64,000 bases of DNA from Brevibacillus_C sp046036945 (lineage in GTDB: Bacteria > Bacillota > Bacilli > Brevibacillales > Brevibacillaceae), in contig NZ_JBJQOQ010000009.1 of the NCBI RefSeq assembly GCF_046036945.1, positions 117,493-181,492 of the forward strand. Direction: 5' to 3'. Both the position numbers and the translations under genes were made by a program. Below, piece by piece: positions 50,890-60,271 of this stretch (its first letter is position 1; each line of letters opens with the position of its first letter). The notes under the pieces are model-generated. The model worked only from the letters and a program-made list of their open reading frames with translations. It was not told the DNA's origin and ran no database searches.

Positions 50890-52146
50890 TTACTTGCTCC
50901 AGCTGTCATTTGCCAGTTGGTATAGTGCGTTTGTCAACAATTGCGTCCCCATGGCGAGGTCCTGCTTGGCGGTGAATTCCTCCGGACAGTGGCTTAAACC
51001 GTCTTTGCTCCTCACAAAGATCATGCCCATCGGACAAAGACCGGCCATGACCATCGCGTCATGCGCCGCCCCGCTTGGCATGATCATCGCAGGGATCTGC
51101 AAGTCTTCCGCCAGTTTCTCCAACAGCCCGACAATCCCGGAATCTGCCGGAACCGGCGGCGTATCCTGCGTCACGACGATGTGATGCCTTAACCCTCGTT
51201 TGGCACACGTGTCGGCGATGTAGGCCTGAATCTGCTCACCCGCCCGTTGTCTTTGCAGCGCGTCGATGTCGCGTATGTCAACGGTCAGCTCAACCTCTGC
51301 GGGAATCACATTATGCCCTCCTGGATAAGCTCTGACGTATCCGACGGTCCCCCGCGTCGTAGGCCCCGTCTCCCGGGCGATGCGCTCCACTTCCGCAATG
51401 ACCAGCCCGGCAGCAGCCATCGGATCTTGGCGCAGATGCATGGGAACCGCTCCTGCATGGCCCGATCGGCCACTTATTCTCACTCGCATTTGATAGGGGC
51501 CGGCTATTCCCGAGACGATGCCCACGGGCGTATCCGTCTCCTCCAGAAATGGAGCCTGCTCGATGTGAAGTTCCAAGAATGCCCGGAAGTCGGACGCCGG
51601 CCGCCTTGCTGCCAGGATTTGATCGGGCTTGGCGCCAAACGACTCCATAGCAGAAGCCAACGCGACTCCGTCGTCGTCTTTTACCTGGTAAGGCATATCC
51701 GCGCCGAGCCGCCCTGCCACTGCCAGGCTGCCCATCAAGCCGCCGGGAAACCGGCTTCCTTCCTCATTGACAAAGATGGCGATTTCGATCGGCCATTTGG
51801 TTTCCACCCGGTTTTCGTACAAGACCTGAACCGCTTCCAAGGCCGCCAACACCCCGGCGACGCCGTCAAATTTTCCTCCGCTGCGGACGGAGTCAAGGTG
51901 CGAACCGGCGAGCACCACCGGTCCGCTTTCCCTTCCTTCCCGTCTGCCAAAGACATTTCCGGCTGCGTCAGTCCGGACATCCAGGCCTGCCTCCCGCATC
52001 CAGCCCGTCACGATATCGACTGCCTGGCGGTCTTCAGGTGAAAACGCCAATCGGCTGACTCCTCCGTCAGGCATCCCGCCGATTTCGCCGAGCACTGCAA
52101 TTCGTTCCCAAAGCCGCTCGCCGTTTACCTCCACGCTCAACACCAT
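50890..52146 (-). CDS. Zn-dependent N-carbamoyl-L-amino-acid / allantoate hydrolase
   Basis: About 418 residues from ATG 52146; the frame extends to 52206 but the added residues do not match the family. M20-type metal ligands: H83 (GSHLDSV), D94 (GKFDGVAGV), NEEGSRF and ELHIEQ. It hydrolyses the carbamoyl group of N-carbamoyl amino acids or allantoate, releasing ammonia and carbon dioxide. It overlaps the allantoinase-like gene, coupling the two steps. Confidence 0.87.
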   Translation of the reverse strand: MVLSVEVNGERLWERIAVLGEIGGMPDGGVSRLAFSPEDRQAVDIVTGWMREAGLDVRTDAAGNVFGRREGRESGPVVLAGSHLDSVRSGGKFDGVAGVLAALEAVQVLYENRVETKWPIEIAIFVNEEGSRFPGGLMGSLAVAGRLGADMPYQVKDDDGVALASAMESFGAKPDQILAARRPASDFRAFLELHIEQAPFLEETDTPVGIVSGIAGPYQMRVRISGRSGHAGAVPMHLRQDPMAAAGLVIAEVERIARETGPTTRGTVGYVRAYPGGHNVIPAEVELTVDIRDIDALQRQRAGEQIQAYIADTCAKRGLRHHIVVTQDTPPVPADSGIVGLLEKLAEDLQIPAMIMPSGAAHDAMVMAGLCPMGMIFVRSKDGLSHCPEEFTAKQDLAMGTQLLTNALYQLANDSWSK

Positions 52147-52172
52147 CCCTGATTCGGTATAAAAAACCTGGC

Positions 52173-53546
52173 CTACAATTGGTAGTTTGCAAATTTCTTG
52201 ATCCACTTCCCGTGGCCCCGCTGTCCAATCACAGTGCCGTCCTCATACACTTTCGTTCCGCGAACATAGGTAGTCAGCACCTTGCCTGTCACCGGCATCC
52301 CCTCGTACATCGACCAGCCCGATTGGGCGCGCAGCTTTTTCCCTTCCACCACCCACTGCTTGTTCGGATCGAATACGACGATATCGGCGTCCGCGCCGAC
52401 TGCCAGTGTGCCCTTTTGCGGATAGATGCCGAGCAGTTTGGCCGGGTGATAGGACAATAACCGGACGACATCTTCCAATCCGATATGCCCTTGATGCACC
52501 CCTTCGCTGAAGACGAGCGGCAGCATCGTCTCAATCCCCGGACTGCCGGAAAAATTGTCAAAGACATTGGGATGGTGGTTTTCCGGGTGCGGGGCGTGAT
52601 CCGATGCGATCAAGTGAACCTTCCCTTCCCGTATGCTTTTCCACAATCCGATCCGACTCTCTTCGCTGCGCAGCGGGGGGTTGATTTTGAACTGCGCCCC
52701 TACCTCCCTCCAGCGGTCATGGTTGCACAAGAGATAGTGCGGACAAGTTTCGCCCGTTACCCGAACTCCTTCTCTTCTTGCCTGGTGGATCAATTCAAAC
52801 CCCCGCGGGTTGCTGACGTGCACGATATGCAGCCGGCAGTTCAATTCGCGGGCAATTTCAATCGCGGTAAACATGGCAACGATTTCTGTCATTTCCGGCC
52901 TCGTCTCGTGGTGGGCGGCCAGATACGTCTTCCCTTCGCTCGTCCATTTGTTCACCAGATGGTTGATGATCCATTCATTTTCAGCGTGGACCATCGCCGT
53001 TTGCCCGCTTTGGGCGATCCGCTCGAACATGGCGTACAGCTCCCCGTCGTCTACTGCTCTCATGCCGTAGGAGGCCGCCCCTGACGTTGCGTGCATCAGC
53101 ATTTTGTAACCCGTGACCCCCATGTCTGCGATCGTCGGGATGTCATCCAGTTTTTCCGGCAGCCCGGCAGCCAGCAGCGTAAAATCGACCACAGCTTCCG
53201 AAGCGGTTCCTTTCGCCTTCGATTCGACATCCTGCGGGTTGGTCGTGGGGCCGCCCAATTCGAGCAGATCGAGCGGATGGTCATTGATCGTCGTGACCCC
53301 GCCGGCAGCCGCAGCCGAGGTTGAATTCCAGTGCCCCTCATGCTTGTCGCCCAGCGAGTGCGTGTGATTGTCCACAACCCCTGGCATGAGCAACAAATCA
53401 CCGTAGTCCACTTCTGTCTCGGCAGCCGGCATTGCAGCCTTCGAGCCAATCGCCGCGATTTTTCCATCCTTGACGGCAATAGATGTATGTTCGCTGACTC
53501 CGCTGTGCGTAACGACTTTTCCTGTAACCACTAAATCGACTGTCAT
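52173..53546 (-). CDS. Allantoinase/dihydropyrimidinase-type cyclic amidohydrolase
   Basis: 457 residues. Metal site H61 and H63 (VDNHTHS), the carbamylated lysine K148 (TGYKMLM), later His in VHAENEW and HIVHVSN, and Asp in IASDHAPH. The segment AAAAGGVTTINDHPLD with PTT closely follows allantoinase rather than dihydropyrimidinase. It opens the ring of allantoin or a related hydantoin. Start ATG 53546. Confidence 0.88.
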   Translation of the reverse strand: MTVDLVVTGKVVTHSGVSEHTSIAVKDGKIAAIGSKAAMPAAETEVDYGDLLLMPGVVDNHTHSLGDKHEGHWNSTSAAAAGGVTTINDHPLDLLELGGPTTNPQDVESKAKGTASEAVVDFTLLAAGLPEKLDDIPTIADMGVTGYKMLMHATSGAASYGMRAVDDGELYAMFERIAQSGQTAMVHAENEWIINHLVNKWTSEGKTYLAAHHETRPEMTEIVAMFTAIEIARELNCRLHIVHVSNPRGFELIHQARREGVRVTGETCPHYLLCNHDRWREVGAQFKINPPLRSEESRIGLWKSIREGKVHLIASDHAPHPENHHPNVFDNFSGSPGIETMLPLVFSEGVHQGHIGLEDVVRLLSYHPAKLLGIYPQKGTLAVGADADIVVFDPNKQWVVEGKKLRAQSGWSMYEGMPVTGKVLTTYVRGTKVYEDGTVIGQRGHGKWIKKFANYQL

Positions 53547-53569
53547 GTTTGATCCCTTCCTTTTTCGTT

Positions 53570-54553
53570 CTACGCTTTGCGCATTCGCTGCAAAGAGGTG
53601 ATGGATACCGCAAACAGAATAATCAGACCCTTCGCAACCGATTGGTAATAGTACGGTACATTGAGCAGCGTCAATCCGTTGCTGAGCACCCCGATGATCA
53701 GGGCGCCAATGAAGGTTCCGGCGAGGTTGGGTTCACCGTTGCGAAACGCGGTTGCCCCGAGAAAAACAGTGGCGATGGCGTCCAGCAAAAGCCCGTCCCC
53801 GGATAGCGGGTGGGCCGCCCCGAGCCTCGAGGTCAGTACGACTGACGTAACAGCTACACCGATGCCGCAAACGACAAACGAGAGAACCAGATTTCCTTTC
53901 GTGCTGACACCGGAGAGCATCGTCGCCTCTTCATTCCCGCCGATAGCGTGAATGTATCGGCCATAACGAGTCTGGTAGAGGAAGACGAACATGACCACGA
54001 GAAATCCAGCCATGATGTAGATGGACGTCGGAATCCCCAACAGGTACCACTGCCCGAATACGCCAAACTCCGCGGGAAAGCCGGAAATCGGATGGCCGTG
54101 CGTATACGCCTGATTCAAACCGGAGACCAGAAATCCAATCGCCAGCGTGGCGATAAAATCGGGGATGCCCATGTAGGCAATGGCAAATCCGTTGACCAGA
54201 CCGATCACCGCACCTGCTGCAAGTGTCAGCAAGAGCGCCGGGAGTAGAGGCATGCCGGCGTCCACGACCAAGGCGCCCATAAAGATCCCGAGCGCACTGC
54301 AGACGTACCCGACAGAGAGGTCGATCCGCTTCGTAATCATCACCGCGGTTAAGCCTGCACTCATAATGCTGAGCATGGCGATTTGGCGCAGAACGGTCAG
54401 CCCATTGCTAAAACTGGCAAATGCAGGGCTGAGAGCTGAAAAACCGATGCAAAGCAGGATAAACCCAAGCAAAGTACCATACACCTTGAGAAACTTCGAT
54501 ATGTGAAAAGCTGATCGCTGTTTGTTTTCCTGAATGGAAATCATCGTCTCCAT
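53570..54553 (-). CDS. Sugar-type ABC transporter permease (RbsC family)
   Basis: 327 residues from ATG 54553, with GAGGGGGG upstream. About ten membrane helices with the family GxxNGxxIAYMGIPDFIATLA motif. Paired with the two-domain ATPase and the type-1 binding protein, it imports the operon's substrate, here probably a ureide. Confidence 0.9.
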   Translation of the reverse strand: METMISIQENKQRSAFHISKFLKVYGTLLGFILLCIGFSALSPAFASFSNGLTVLRQIAMLSIMSAGLTAVMITKRIDLSVGYVCSALGIFMGALVVDAGMPLLPALLLTLAAGAVIGLVNGFAIAYMGIPDFIATLAIGFLVSGLNQAYTHGHPISGFPAEFGVFGQWYLLGIPTSIYIMAGFLVVMFVFLYQTRYGRYIHAIGGNEEATMLSGVSTKGNLVLSFVVCGIGVAVTSVVLTSRLGAAHPLSGDGLLLDAIATVFLGATAFRNGEPNLAGTFIGALIIGVLSNGLTLLNVPYYYQSVAKGLIILFAVSITSLQRMRKA

Positions 54554-54585
54554 AGTACCCCCCTCTTTTCGAACTGACCCTTCCG

Positions 54586-56091
54586 TCAGCTTCCAATGGC
54601 ATGCGACAAAATCGTTTCCGCCTGAAGCTCGCTCCTGTCTAGTTCCGCTGCAATCTGTCCCTCTTTCATGACCAGCACACGGTCGCAAATGGCCTGCAGT
54701 TCCGGTATCTCAGAGGAAATCATCACGACAGCAGTCCCTTCGCTGGCCAGTTGATTGATCAATCGATAGATTTCGCTTTTCGCTCCCACATCGATTCCTC
54801 TCGTCGGTTCATCCAGAAAGAACACTTTTACGGGGCGGTTCATCCATTTGGCCAGGACGACTTTTTGCTGGTTGCCGCCGCTTAAGTTGACGACCAGTTG
54901 ATCCATATCAGAGGTTTTGATGTTGAGCTTCTTCACCAGGTCGGCTGCCATGCTGCGCTCTTTCCCCTTCTGCAGAAGACCTCCCCTGCTATACGCGGCG
55001 AGATTGCCCAGGGAAATATTGGCGCGTACCGACAAGTCCAGGACGACTCCCTGTCTCCGGCGTTCTTCCGGCACCAAGACCAGTCCTGCCTTGACCGCAT
55101 CCTTCACGCTTCGCAGGAAAACTTCCCTGCCTTCCAAAAAGACGCGGCCTGAGCTTTTGGCATCAATGCCCAGCAGCGAACGAACCATTTCCGACCGGCC
55201 GGCGCCCACCAGACCCGAGATTCCCAGCACTTCTCCCCGTCTGACGGAAAAGCTGACATTTTTCACGACATCACTGCGGGAGAGATTCTCCACACGCAGG
55301 AGCTCCTCGCCGATCTGAACCTGCTCTTTGGCGATCGTCTGCTCGATATCGCGGTTGACCATGAGCCTGATCAGTTCATCCTTGTCAAAATCGCCCGTCT
55401 TCTTGGTCAAGATGGTTTCTCCGTCGCGTAAAACCGTAATCTCATCGGAAATCTCGAAGATCTCATCCAGGTGGTGGGAAATGTAGATGACCGTGATTTG
55501 CTGCGACTTGAGATAGCGAATGTAATCGAGCAGTTGAATCGCTTCCTGGTGTCCCAGCCGGGCGGTCGGTTCATCCATGATCAAGATTCGGGCCTGCATG
55601 GAAAGGGCTTTTGCGATCACCGTCATTTGCTGCTCGGAGACGCTAAGCTCATCCACGGGCGTCCGTGGATTCAGTTTGATGTTTAGCTCTTTCAGCAGGG
55701 TTTCCGTTTGGGCAAAGAGGCGTTTCCAGTCGACCAGGGTGGAGCCATAACGCCTGGGCTCCCTGCCTAGAAAGATGTTTTCAGCGACACTAAAGCGAGG
55801 AACGAGAGCCAGCTCCTGCGGCACAAGGGCAATTCCAAGCGCTTGCGAACCGGCATAATCTGGAATTTCGGCAACCTTGCCGTCTAGCAGAATGTTTCCT
55901 TCATCTTTTCGATAGACGCCGCTCAAGATTTTCATCAGCGTTGATTTGCCGGCCCCGTTTTCCCCCATAAGCGCATGGACGGATCCTTTTTTTACGGAGA
56001 GATTTACGTTATGCAGGGCGCGAATGCCGCCAAACCACTTGCTGACACCCCGCATCTCAATTACGTTTTCGTTGTTTTGCTCGCTAGCCAA
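54586..56091 (-). CDS. Sugar-type ABC transporter ATP-binding protein (RbsA family)
   Basis: 501 residues with two ATPase halves. The first has an intact Walker A GENGAGKST (43-51); the second has the degenerate GLVGAGRSE usual for RbsA. Signature motifs LSVSEQQM and LSGGNQQK follow. It energises the importer with the permease and binding protein. Confidence 0.92.
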   Translation of the reverse strand: MASEQNNENVIEMRGVSKWFGGIRALHNVNLSVKKGSVHALMGENGAGKSTLMKILSGVYRKDEGNILLDGKVAEIPDYAGSQALGIALVPQELALVPRFSVAENIFLGREPRRYGSTLVDWKRLFAQTETLLKELNIKLNPRTPVDELSVSEQQMTVIAKALSMQARILIMDEPTARLGHQEAIQLLDYIRYLKSQQITVIYISHHLDEIFEISDEITVLRDGETILTKKTGDFDKDELIRLMVNRDIEQTIAKEQVQIGEELLRVENLSRSDVVKNVSFSVRRGEVLGISGLVGAGRSEMVRSLLGIDAKSSGRVFLEGREVFLRSVKDAVKAGLVLVPEERRRQGVVLDLSVRANISLGNLAAYSRGGLLQKGKERSMAADLVKKLNIKTSDMDQLVVNLSGGNQQKVVLAKWMNRPVKVFFLDEPTRGIDVGAKSEIYRLINQLASEGTAVVMISSEIPELQAICDRVLVMKEGQIAAELDRSELQAETILSHAIGS

Positions 56092-56144
56092 ATTCCCGCT
56101 CCCTCCTCACTCATTGGGCGATAGATGATCAACTCGGCGAAAGA

Positions 56145-57149
56145 CTACTGAAGGTATTGATCGACGTTTTCCTTCGTTACGATGTTGTATGGAATAGGAT
56201 AAAACTTGTTTGTCTGTTCCCCTCTGGCCAGTTTTTCGGCTACTTGAACCACCTGTTCGGATGCGGTTTTCATGTCAGCGACAACCGTAGCGATGATCGG
56301 ACCGCCCTCTTTGATGAACTGCAGGGCTTCTTTCTCCCCGTCGACACCGGCGATGATGATATCGTCTCTCCCCGCTGCCTTGACAGCTTGTGCAGCGCCA
56401 ACCGCTTCCAGGTCAAAGGTAGCCCAGATCGCCTTGACATTCGGGTGGGCTTGCAGAGAGCTTTCCACCCCTTTATAGGCCAATTCGACGGTGCCGGGGA
56501 AACCGGATGTGACGTTGGCCACTCTTTTGATGTTGGCGTACTCTTTCAAGACCGCATCCTGAACGTTGCGTCTGGCGCGGATCGCCGGGTGATCGTTGTG
56601 GTTGATCGTGATCACTTCACCCTCGAAGCCCATCTCTGCGGCCAGCATACTGTAGATGGAAGAGCCTACTTCAAAGTCGTTTTTGGCAAACAGGGCGGAG
56701 ACCCCGGGAATCCAGCCGGAATCCATGCTGATCACATGAATCCCTTTGTCCACTGCAGACTTGACCACATTTTTCAACGCATCGGTATCGCCGTTTTGGA
56801 TGATGATAACGTCTACATTTTGCTGGATGAGGTTTTCAATGTCGGAAACCTGCTGGACGGCGAGACCGTTGGCGTTCACCATCACCGGCTTGAACCCAGC
56901 GGCCTTGATCGCCTGTTCGGTGTAATCGTACATCTCCTGATTGTGAATGTTGCTCAGTGCATTGACGCTGACTCCGATGACGATCTGCTTTCCAGGGTCA
57001 ACCGATTTCGGAGCTTGAGCAGACGGCTCGCCCGTTTGCTCCTGTGCAGCTTGATTGGTGCTGTCAAATGGCGACGTTGTCGTGCATCCGCTTAAAACAA
57101 GAGCAAACAGGTAAAACAAAATCGAAAACATACCCCACTTTTTACTCAT
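56145..57149 (-). CDS. Sugar-type ABC transporter substrate-binding lipoprotein
   Basis: 334 residues from ATG 57149, with AGGGAGG at 8 bases. Lipobox VLSGC with C22 as anchor. Type-1 periplasmic fold like RbsB (VIIIQNGDTDALKN; IISMDS-like segment; WATFDLEAVGAAQAVKAAG). Because the operon holds allantoinase-like enzymes, the ligand is probably a ureide or hydantoin rather than ribose; that is inference. Confidence 0.9.
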   Translation of the reverse strand: MSKKWGMFSILFYLFALVLSGCTTTSPFDSTNQAAQEQTGEPSAQAPKSVDPGKQIVIGVSVNALSNIHNQEMYDYTEQAIKAAGFKPVMVNANGLAVQQVSDIENLIQQNVDVIIIQNGDTDALKNVVKSAVDKGIHVISMDSGWIPGVSALFAKNDFEVGSSIYSMLAAEMGFEGEVITINHNDHPAIRARRNVQDAVLKEYANIKRVANVTSGFPGTVELAYKGVESSLQAHPNVKAIWATFDLEAVGAAQAVKAAGRDDIIIAGVDGEKEALQFIKEGGPIIATVVADMKTASEQVVQVAEKLARGEQTNKFYPIPYNIVTKENVDQYLQ

Positions 57150-57219
57150 CCGAATTGCCTCCCTTTGCTTTCGCACTTTTCTATCTGGTCGTTTGGTTGT
57201 GACGAACACCTTTTTTTGC

Positions 57220-57954
57220 CTAGAGCAGCAAGAATTCCGAGAACCCTTTCAGCTGTTTTCTTTCGGGTGCGCTCCAGCTCAGCGCCTTGCTCGTCTGGCT
57301 GCCCATGTCTACCAAACATTCTGCCAATTTAACGGCAGGGCTGACTCCGTCCATCACGGGAACGCCCAGTTCTTTCTGCAAATCCTCGACGAACGTAACA
57401 AATCCGGCACAGCCGAGCAGAATGCACTCTGCCCCGTCCTCTTCCACAGCTTTTCGGCTTGTTTCGGCAAGCGCCTGCAGTCCCCGTTCGGGATCCCGTT
57501 CAAAGTCGAGCACGGAAAGGCCGGTAGAGCGAATCGATTTGCAAAACCCTTCTGCCCCGTGCATCCTCACGACACCTTCGGACATGTGGCGTGACCGGTC
57601 CAGGATGGAAACGATGGAGAAGTTGGGAGCGATCAGCTTCGCCGTCGCAATCGCCGCCTCGGCTATGCCAAGTACAGGCTTGACGGTAACTTCCCGTGCC
57701 GCCCAAAGCCCCGGATCGCCAAAGCAGGCGATGACGAAGGCGTCAACTCCTTCCTCACGGTCGCCCTTGATTATTTCCTCCAGCAGCCCGGGAATCGCCA
57801 GGTACTCATCGTAGTAGGATTCAATACTTTCCGGCCCTGTCTTTGGATTGACGGCAAACACTTCCGTCTCCGGCCGCGCATACTTTTGTCCTGCTATCTC
57901 CGCGTTCCTCGTCATCGAGGGCGTGGTATTCGGGTTGATAATCTTGATCTTCAA
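57220..57954 (-). CDS. Asp/Glu/hydantoin racemase family, allantoin or hydantoin racemase
   Basis: 244 residues. Start MKIKIINPNTTPSMT is typical of hydantoin racemases. The two catalytic cysteines are C77 (IACFGDPG) and C182 (LGCAGF). It interconverts the enantiomers of a 5-substituted hydantoin or allantoin so the later enzyme can use both. It is the first gene of the ureide operon, behind a promoter with an operator in its spacer. A fossil of its 5' end lies at 48.1 kb. Confidence 0.87.
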   Translation of the reverse strand: MKIKIINPNTTPSMTRNAEIAGQKYARPETEVFAVNPKTGPESIESYYDEYLAIPGLLEEIIKGDREEGVDAFVIACFGDPGLWAAREVTVKPVLGIAEAAIATAKLIAPNFSIVSILDRSRHMSEGVVRMHGAEGFCKSIRSTGLSVLDFERDPERGLQALAETSRKAVEEDGAECILLGCAGFVTFVEDLQKELGVPVMDGVSPAVKLAECLVDMGSQTSKALSWSAPERKQLKGFSEFLLL

Positions 57955-57983
57955 GAGACGTTACCCCCTTGTAAAAAATGGAA

Positions 57984-58012
57984 GTTTAACGTTATCGTAT
58001 AACGATAAACAA
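57984..58012 (-). promoter_or_regulatory. Promoter of the ureide operon with operator in the spacer
   Basis: Minus-strand TTGTTT (-35) and TTAAAC (-10) are 17 bases apart. The spacer contains CGTTAT-CGT-ATAACG (57990-58004), a perfect inverted repeat. Such a placement lets a repressor block polymerase directly. The LacI-type gene upstream in the same direction is the likely binder. Confidence 0.6.
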
Positions 58013-58027
58013 CTTGAACATGCGGCA

Positions 58028-59074
58028 CTATCGGGAGAGAACGGCGTCATAGGACAAATCCGTCGATTCCCGGCTGACCAATCGCATCGCCAGCTCAACC
58101 GTCTTCGGCAGATACACCTCGTTTTTGGTTATGCGCGAAATCATGATTTCCGCCGCCTGACGGCCAATCTCATAGGTTGGCTGCGCGACCACCGTAAGCG
58201 TTGGACGTGCGATCGATGCCCATTCCGGATCGTCAAACCCGATCAGCAGCAATTCCCTGGGGACCTGGCATTTCAGTTCGTGTACGGCCTTTAGTGCTGA
58301 CAGCGAAAGCTTGCCATTGCCCAGAATCAATCCGATCCGTTCGCCTGCCTCCCTATTGGTGACCAGGTCCTTGATATGTTCCGTCACCAACTCCTGGCGG
58401 TAGCTGTGAATAATCTTGAGTGACGTGCGGACATCGTGCAGGGCCCGGGCAAACTGTTCGAATGCGACGACCCGCTCATATCGGGGACTGATCCCTTCCG
58501 GATGGGCGATCAACAGGGAAATGTGATTGCACTGCTTCTCTTGCAAGTGGCTGATCGCCAAATGCATGCCCTGCACATTATTGGTCGTAACCGTGTCAAA
58601 CGGCATTTCCGGCAGTTTCCGGTCGATCAGAAGGACGGGAATCGACTTGGACAAGCGGAACAACAAGTCGTTGTTTTTGCCTGTAGAATTGATGATCAAG
58701 CCGTCGATTTGCCGCGAATCCAGCATTCTCAGGCACTCGCTCTCCTTTTCCGGATCTTCGTTGGCATTGCAGACCATCAAGCTGTAGCCCAGCTTGGCGC
58801 AAGTCTCCTCAAATCCCTGGATGACGGAAACCGAGTAGGGATTGCTGATGTCCGCGACGACAAAACCGATCGTGTTGCTGCGTTCATTGCGCAGTCCCCT
58901 GGCCAACTGATTCGGTTTAAAATCGAGCATCTCGATCGAATGCCGAATCCGCTCCCGGGTATCGCTGCTCATCGCTTCATATCTCCCGTTGAGGTACCGG
59001 GAGATGGTGGTGGTCGAGACACCGGCGTGTTCGGCGACATCTTTAATCGTCGTTTTGGAAGTCTTCCTGCGCAT
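58028..59074 (-). CDS. LacI family transcriptional regulator
   Basis: 348 residues. The helix-turn-helix and hinge (TTIKDVAEHAGVSTTTISRY in part; LARGLR hinge) and the periplasmic-binding-like effector domain (NTIGFVVADISNPYSV) are clear. It lies directly upstream of the ureide operon in the same direction and probably represses it through the operator at 57990. A deleted copy is implied by the fossil at 48.1-48.4 kb. Confidence 0.92.
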   Translation of the reverse strand: MRRKTSKTTIKDVAEHAGVSTTTISRYLNGRYEAMSSDTRERIRHSIEMLDFKPNQLARGLRNERSNTIGFVVADISNPYSVSVIQGFEETCAKLGYSLMVCNANEDPEKESECLRMLDSRQIDGLIINSTGKNNDLLFRLSKSIPVLLIDRKLPEMPFDTVTTNNVQGMHLAISHLQEKQCNHISLLIAHPEGISPRYERVVAFEQFARALHDVRTSLKIIHSYRQELVTEHIKDLVTNREAGERIGLILGNGKLSLSALKAVHELKCQVPRELLLIGFDDPEWASIARPTLTVVAQPTYEIGRQAAEIMISRITKNEVYLPKTVELAMRLVSRESTDLSYDAVLSR

Positions 59075-59139
59075 TTGTTCCCCCCTTTTGGTTAAACGAT
59101 ACCGTGCAACGATTGCCTAACGAATGTTTGTCAGATTAC

Positions 59140-59198
59140 CTCCTCATCAATGATGAGGAGGATAGCCTAATTATATGCAAACACTTTCGCCGTTTCAA
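59140..59198 (-). promoter_or_regulatory. Promoter and leader hairpin of the lacI gene
   Basis: TTGAAA (59193-59198) and TATAAT (59170-59175) with a 17-base spacer. Just downstream, CCTCCTCATC/GATGAGGAGG (59140-59163) forms a strong hairpin at the transcript's 5' end. Confidence 0.75.
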
Positions 59199-59293
59199 TA
59201 TATTTTCTATTATGAGAAAAATATTTTTTTGTTGGTTTATCGATACACTTTGCACATCTAGCGGGGACAGGGGCCACACCTTGCCATGTTGAC

Positions 59294-59325
59294 ACCTGCA
59301 CCCACCGGCAACAATGGGAGCAGGT
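59294..59325 (-). terminator. Hairpin after the FCD regulator gene
   Basis: ACCTGC/GCAGGT with an inner CCCA/TGGG stem, about 15 bases past the stop of the regulator gene. No T run follows on the minus strand. Confidence 0.4.
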
Positions 59326-59338
59326 ATACATAAAGATG

Positions 59339-60118
59339 TTACTTTACGGTCTGACGTTGCTGCTCAATATCCTCAATCAAGGCTTCCATATGCTGGGACA
59401 TGAGCTTGGCCGCTTCTTCAGAATCTTGCTCGACAATCGCCTCCACGATCGCGTGGTGATGCACTCCGTAATCACAGCCGCGATTGCGGGTGACCAGGTT
59501 TTTGAAGCTCCCCTCCAGCTTTTGGTTCTCAAAAATCAAAATATCTACGGCAGCTATAATAAAGCGGTTTTGGGATGCCTCGCTTATCTTCCGATGAAAA
59601 TCAAATGCATGGAACGTAGGATCCATCTGCTCCGAAACACACTGCTCATGGAGCTTCAACAGGTTTTTTAATTCTTCAATATGCTCAGGCGTTCTCCGCA
59701 AAGCTGCCAAATAAGCCCCTTCACACTCCAGGGCCTTTCTCGCTTTGAGCAGATCGATCAGCTCCTGGATATCGTGGGGCTGGGCCGCGCTGATCAACTG
59801 CTTGTGATAGCGCATCCGCTCAAGCTCTTCCGTCAGGTGGTCGATATAGGTTTGGCCTTCTTCGGTCAGCACTCTTCCCTGACTCTCGATGAGCCTTGTC
59901 AGGTTTCGGCTGTCGAGGGTTTTCAGCATTCGCCCGATGGTGGCCGTGCTCGCTTTGATCTGATGTTGGGCAAGCATGGTTTGCAGCACCCAAGATCCCA
60001 CCGGTTCCGTCTTATGACTCAGGTGTTTCAAAATGAGATATTCGGTAAGTTCCGCTTTGCTTTGGAACAACTCCATCTCTATGTTGAAAAAATCATCCGT
60101 GATATTCTCTTTGTTCAT
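59339..60118 (-). CDS. FCD-domain transcriptional regulator with variant N-terminus
   Basis: 259 residues from ATG 60118, with GGAGG at 9 bases. The N-terminal winged helix (LTEYLILKHLSHK; TASTIGRMLK-like TATIGRMLKTLDSR) looks like NrpR/RNase-R-type HTH rather than classic GntR. The C-terminal FCD domain carries the metal/ligand histidines (FHAFDFHRKISEAS; HHHAIVEAI). It probably senses a carboxylate, but its target is unknown. Confidence 0.85.
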   Translation of the reverse strand: MNKENITDDFFNIEMELFQSKAELTEYLILKHLSHKTEPVGSWVLQTMLAQHQIKASTATIGRMLKTLDSRNLTRLIESQGRVLTEEGQTYIDHLTEELERMRYHKQLISAAQPHDIQELIDLLKARKALECEGAYLAALRRTPEHIEELKNLLKLHEQCVSEQMDPTFHAFDFHRKISEASQNRFIIAAVDILIFENQKLEGSFKNLVTRNRGCDYGVHHHAIVEAIVEQDSEEAAKLMSQHMEALIEDIEQQRQTVK

Positions 60119-60271
60119 TCCGTCCAACCTCCAGCAACAAGTTCCCACTATTAACTGTTACCAGCATAAGCTTGTCTGACTTCTCGTTGTTTCCTATTCA
60201 GAGTAACATGGGAAATGGGTTTCTCCAACATGAACAGCATAATTTAACCAGTTTATACCTCAACCGCACCT

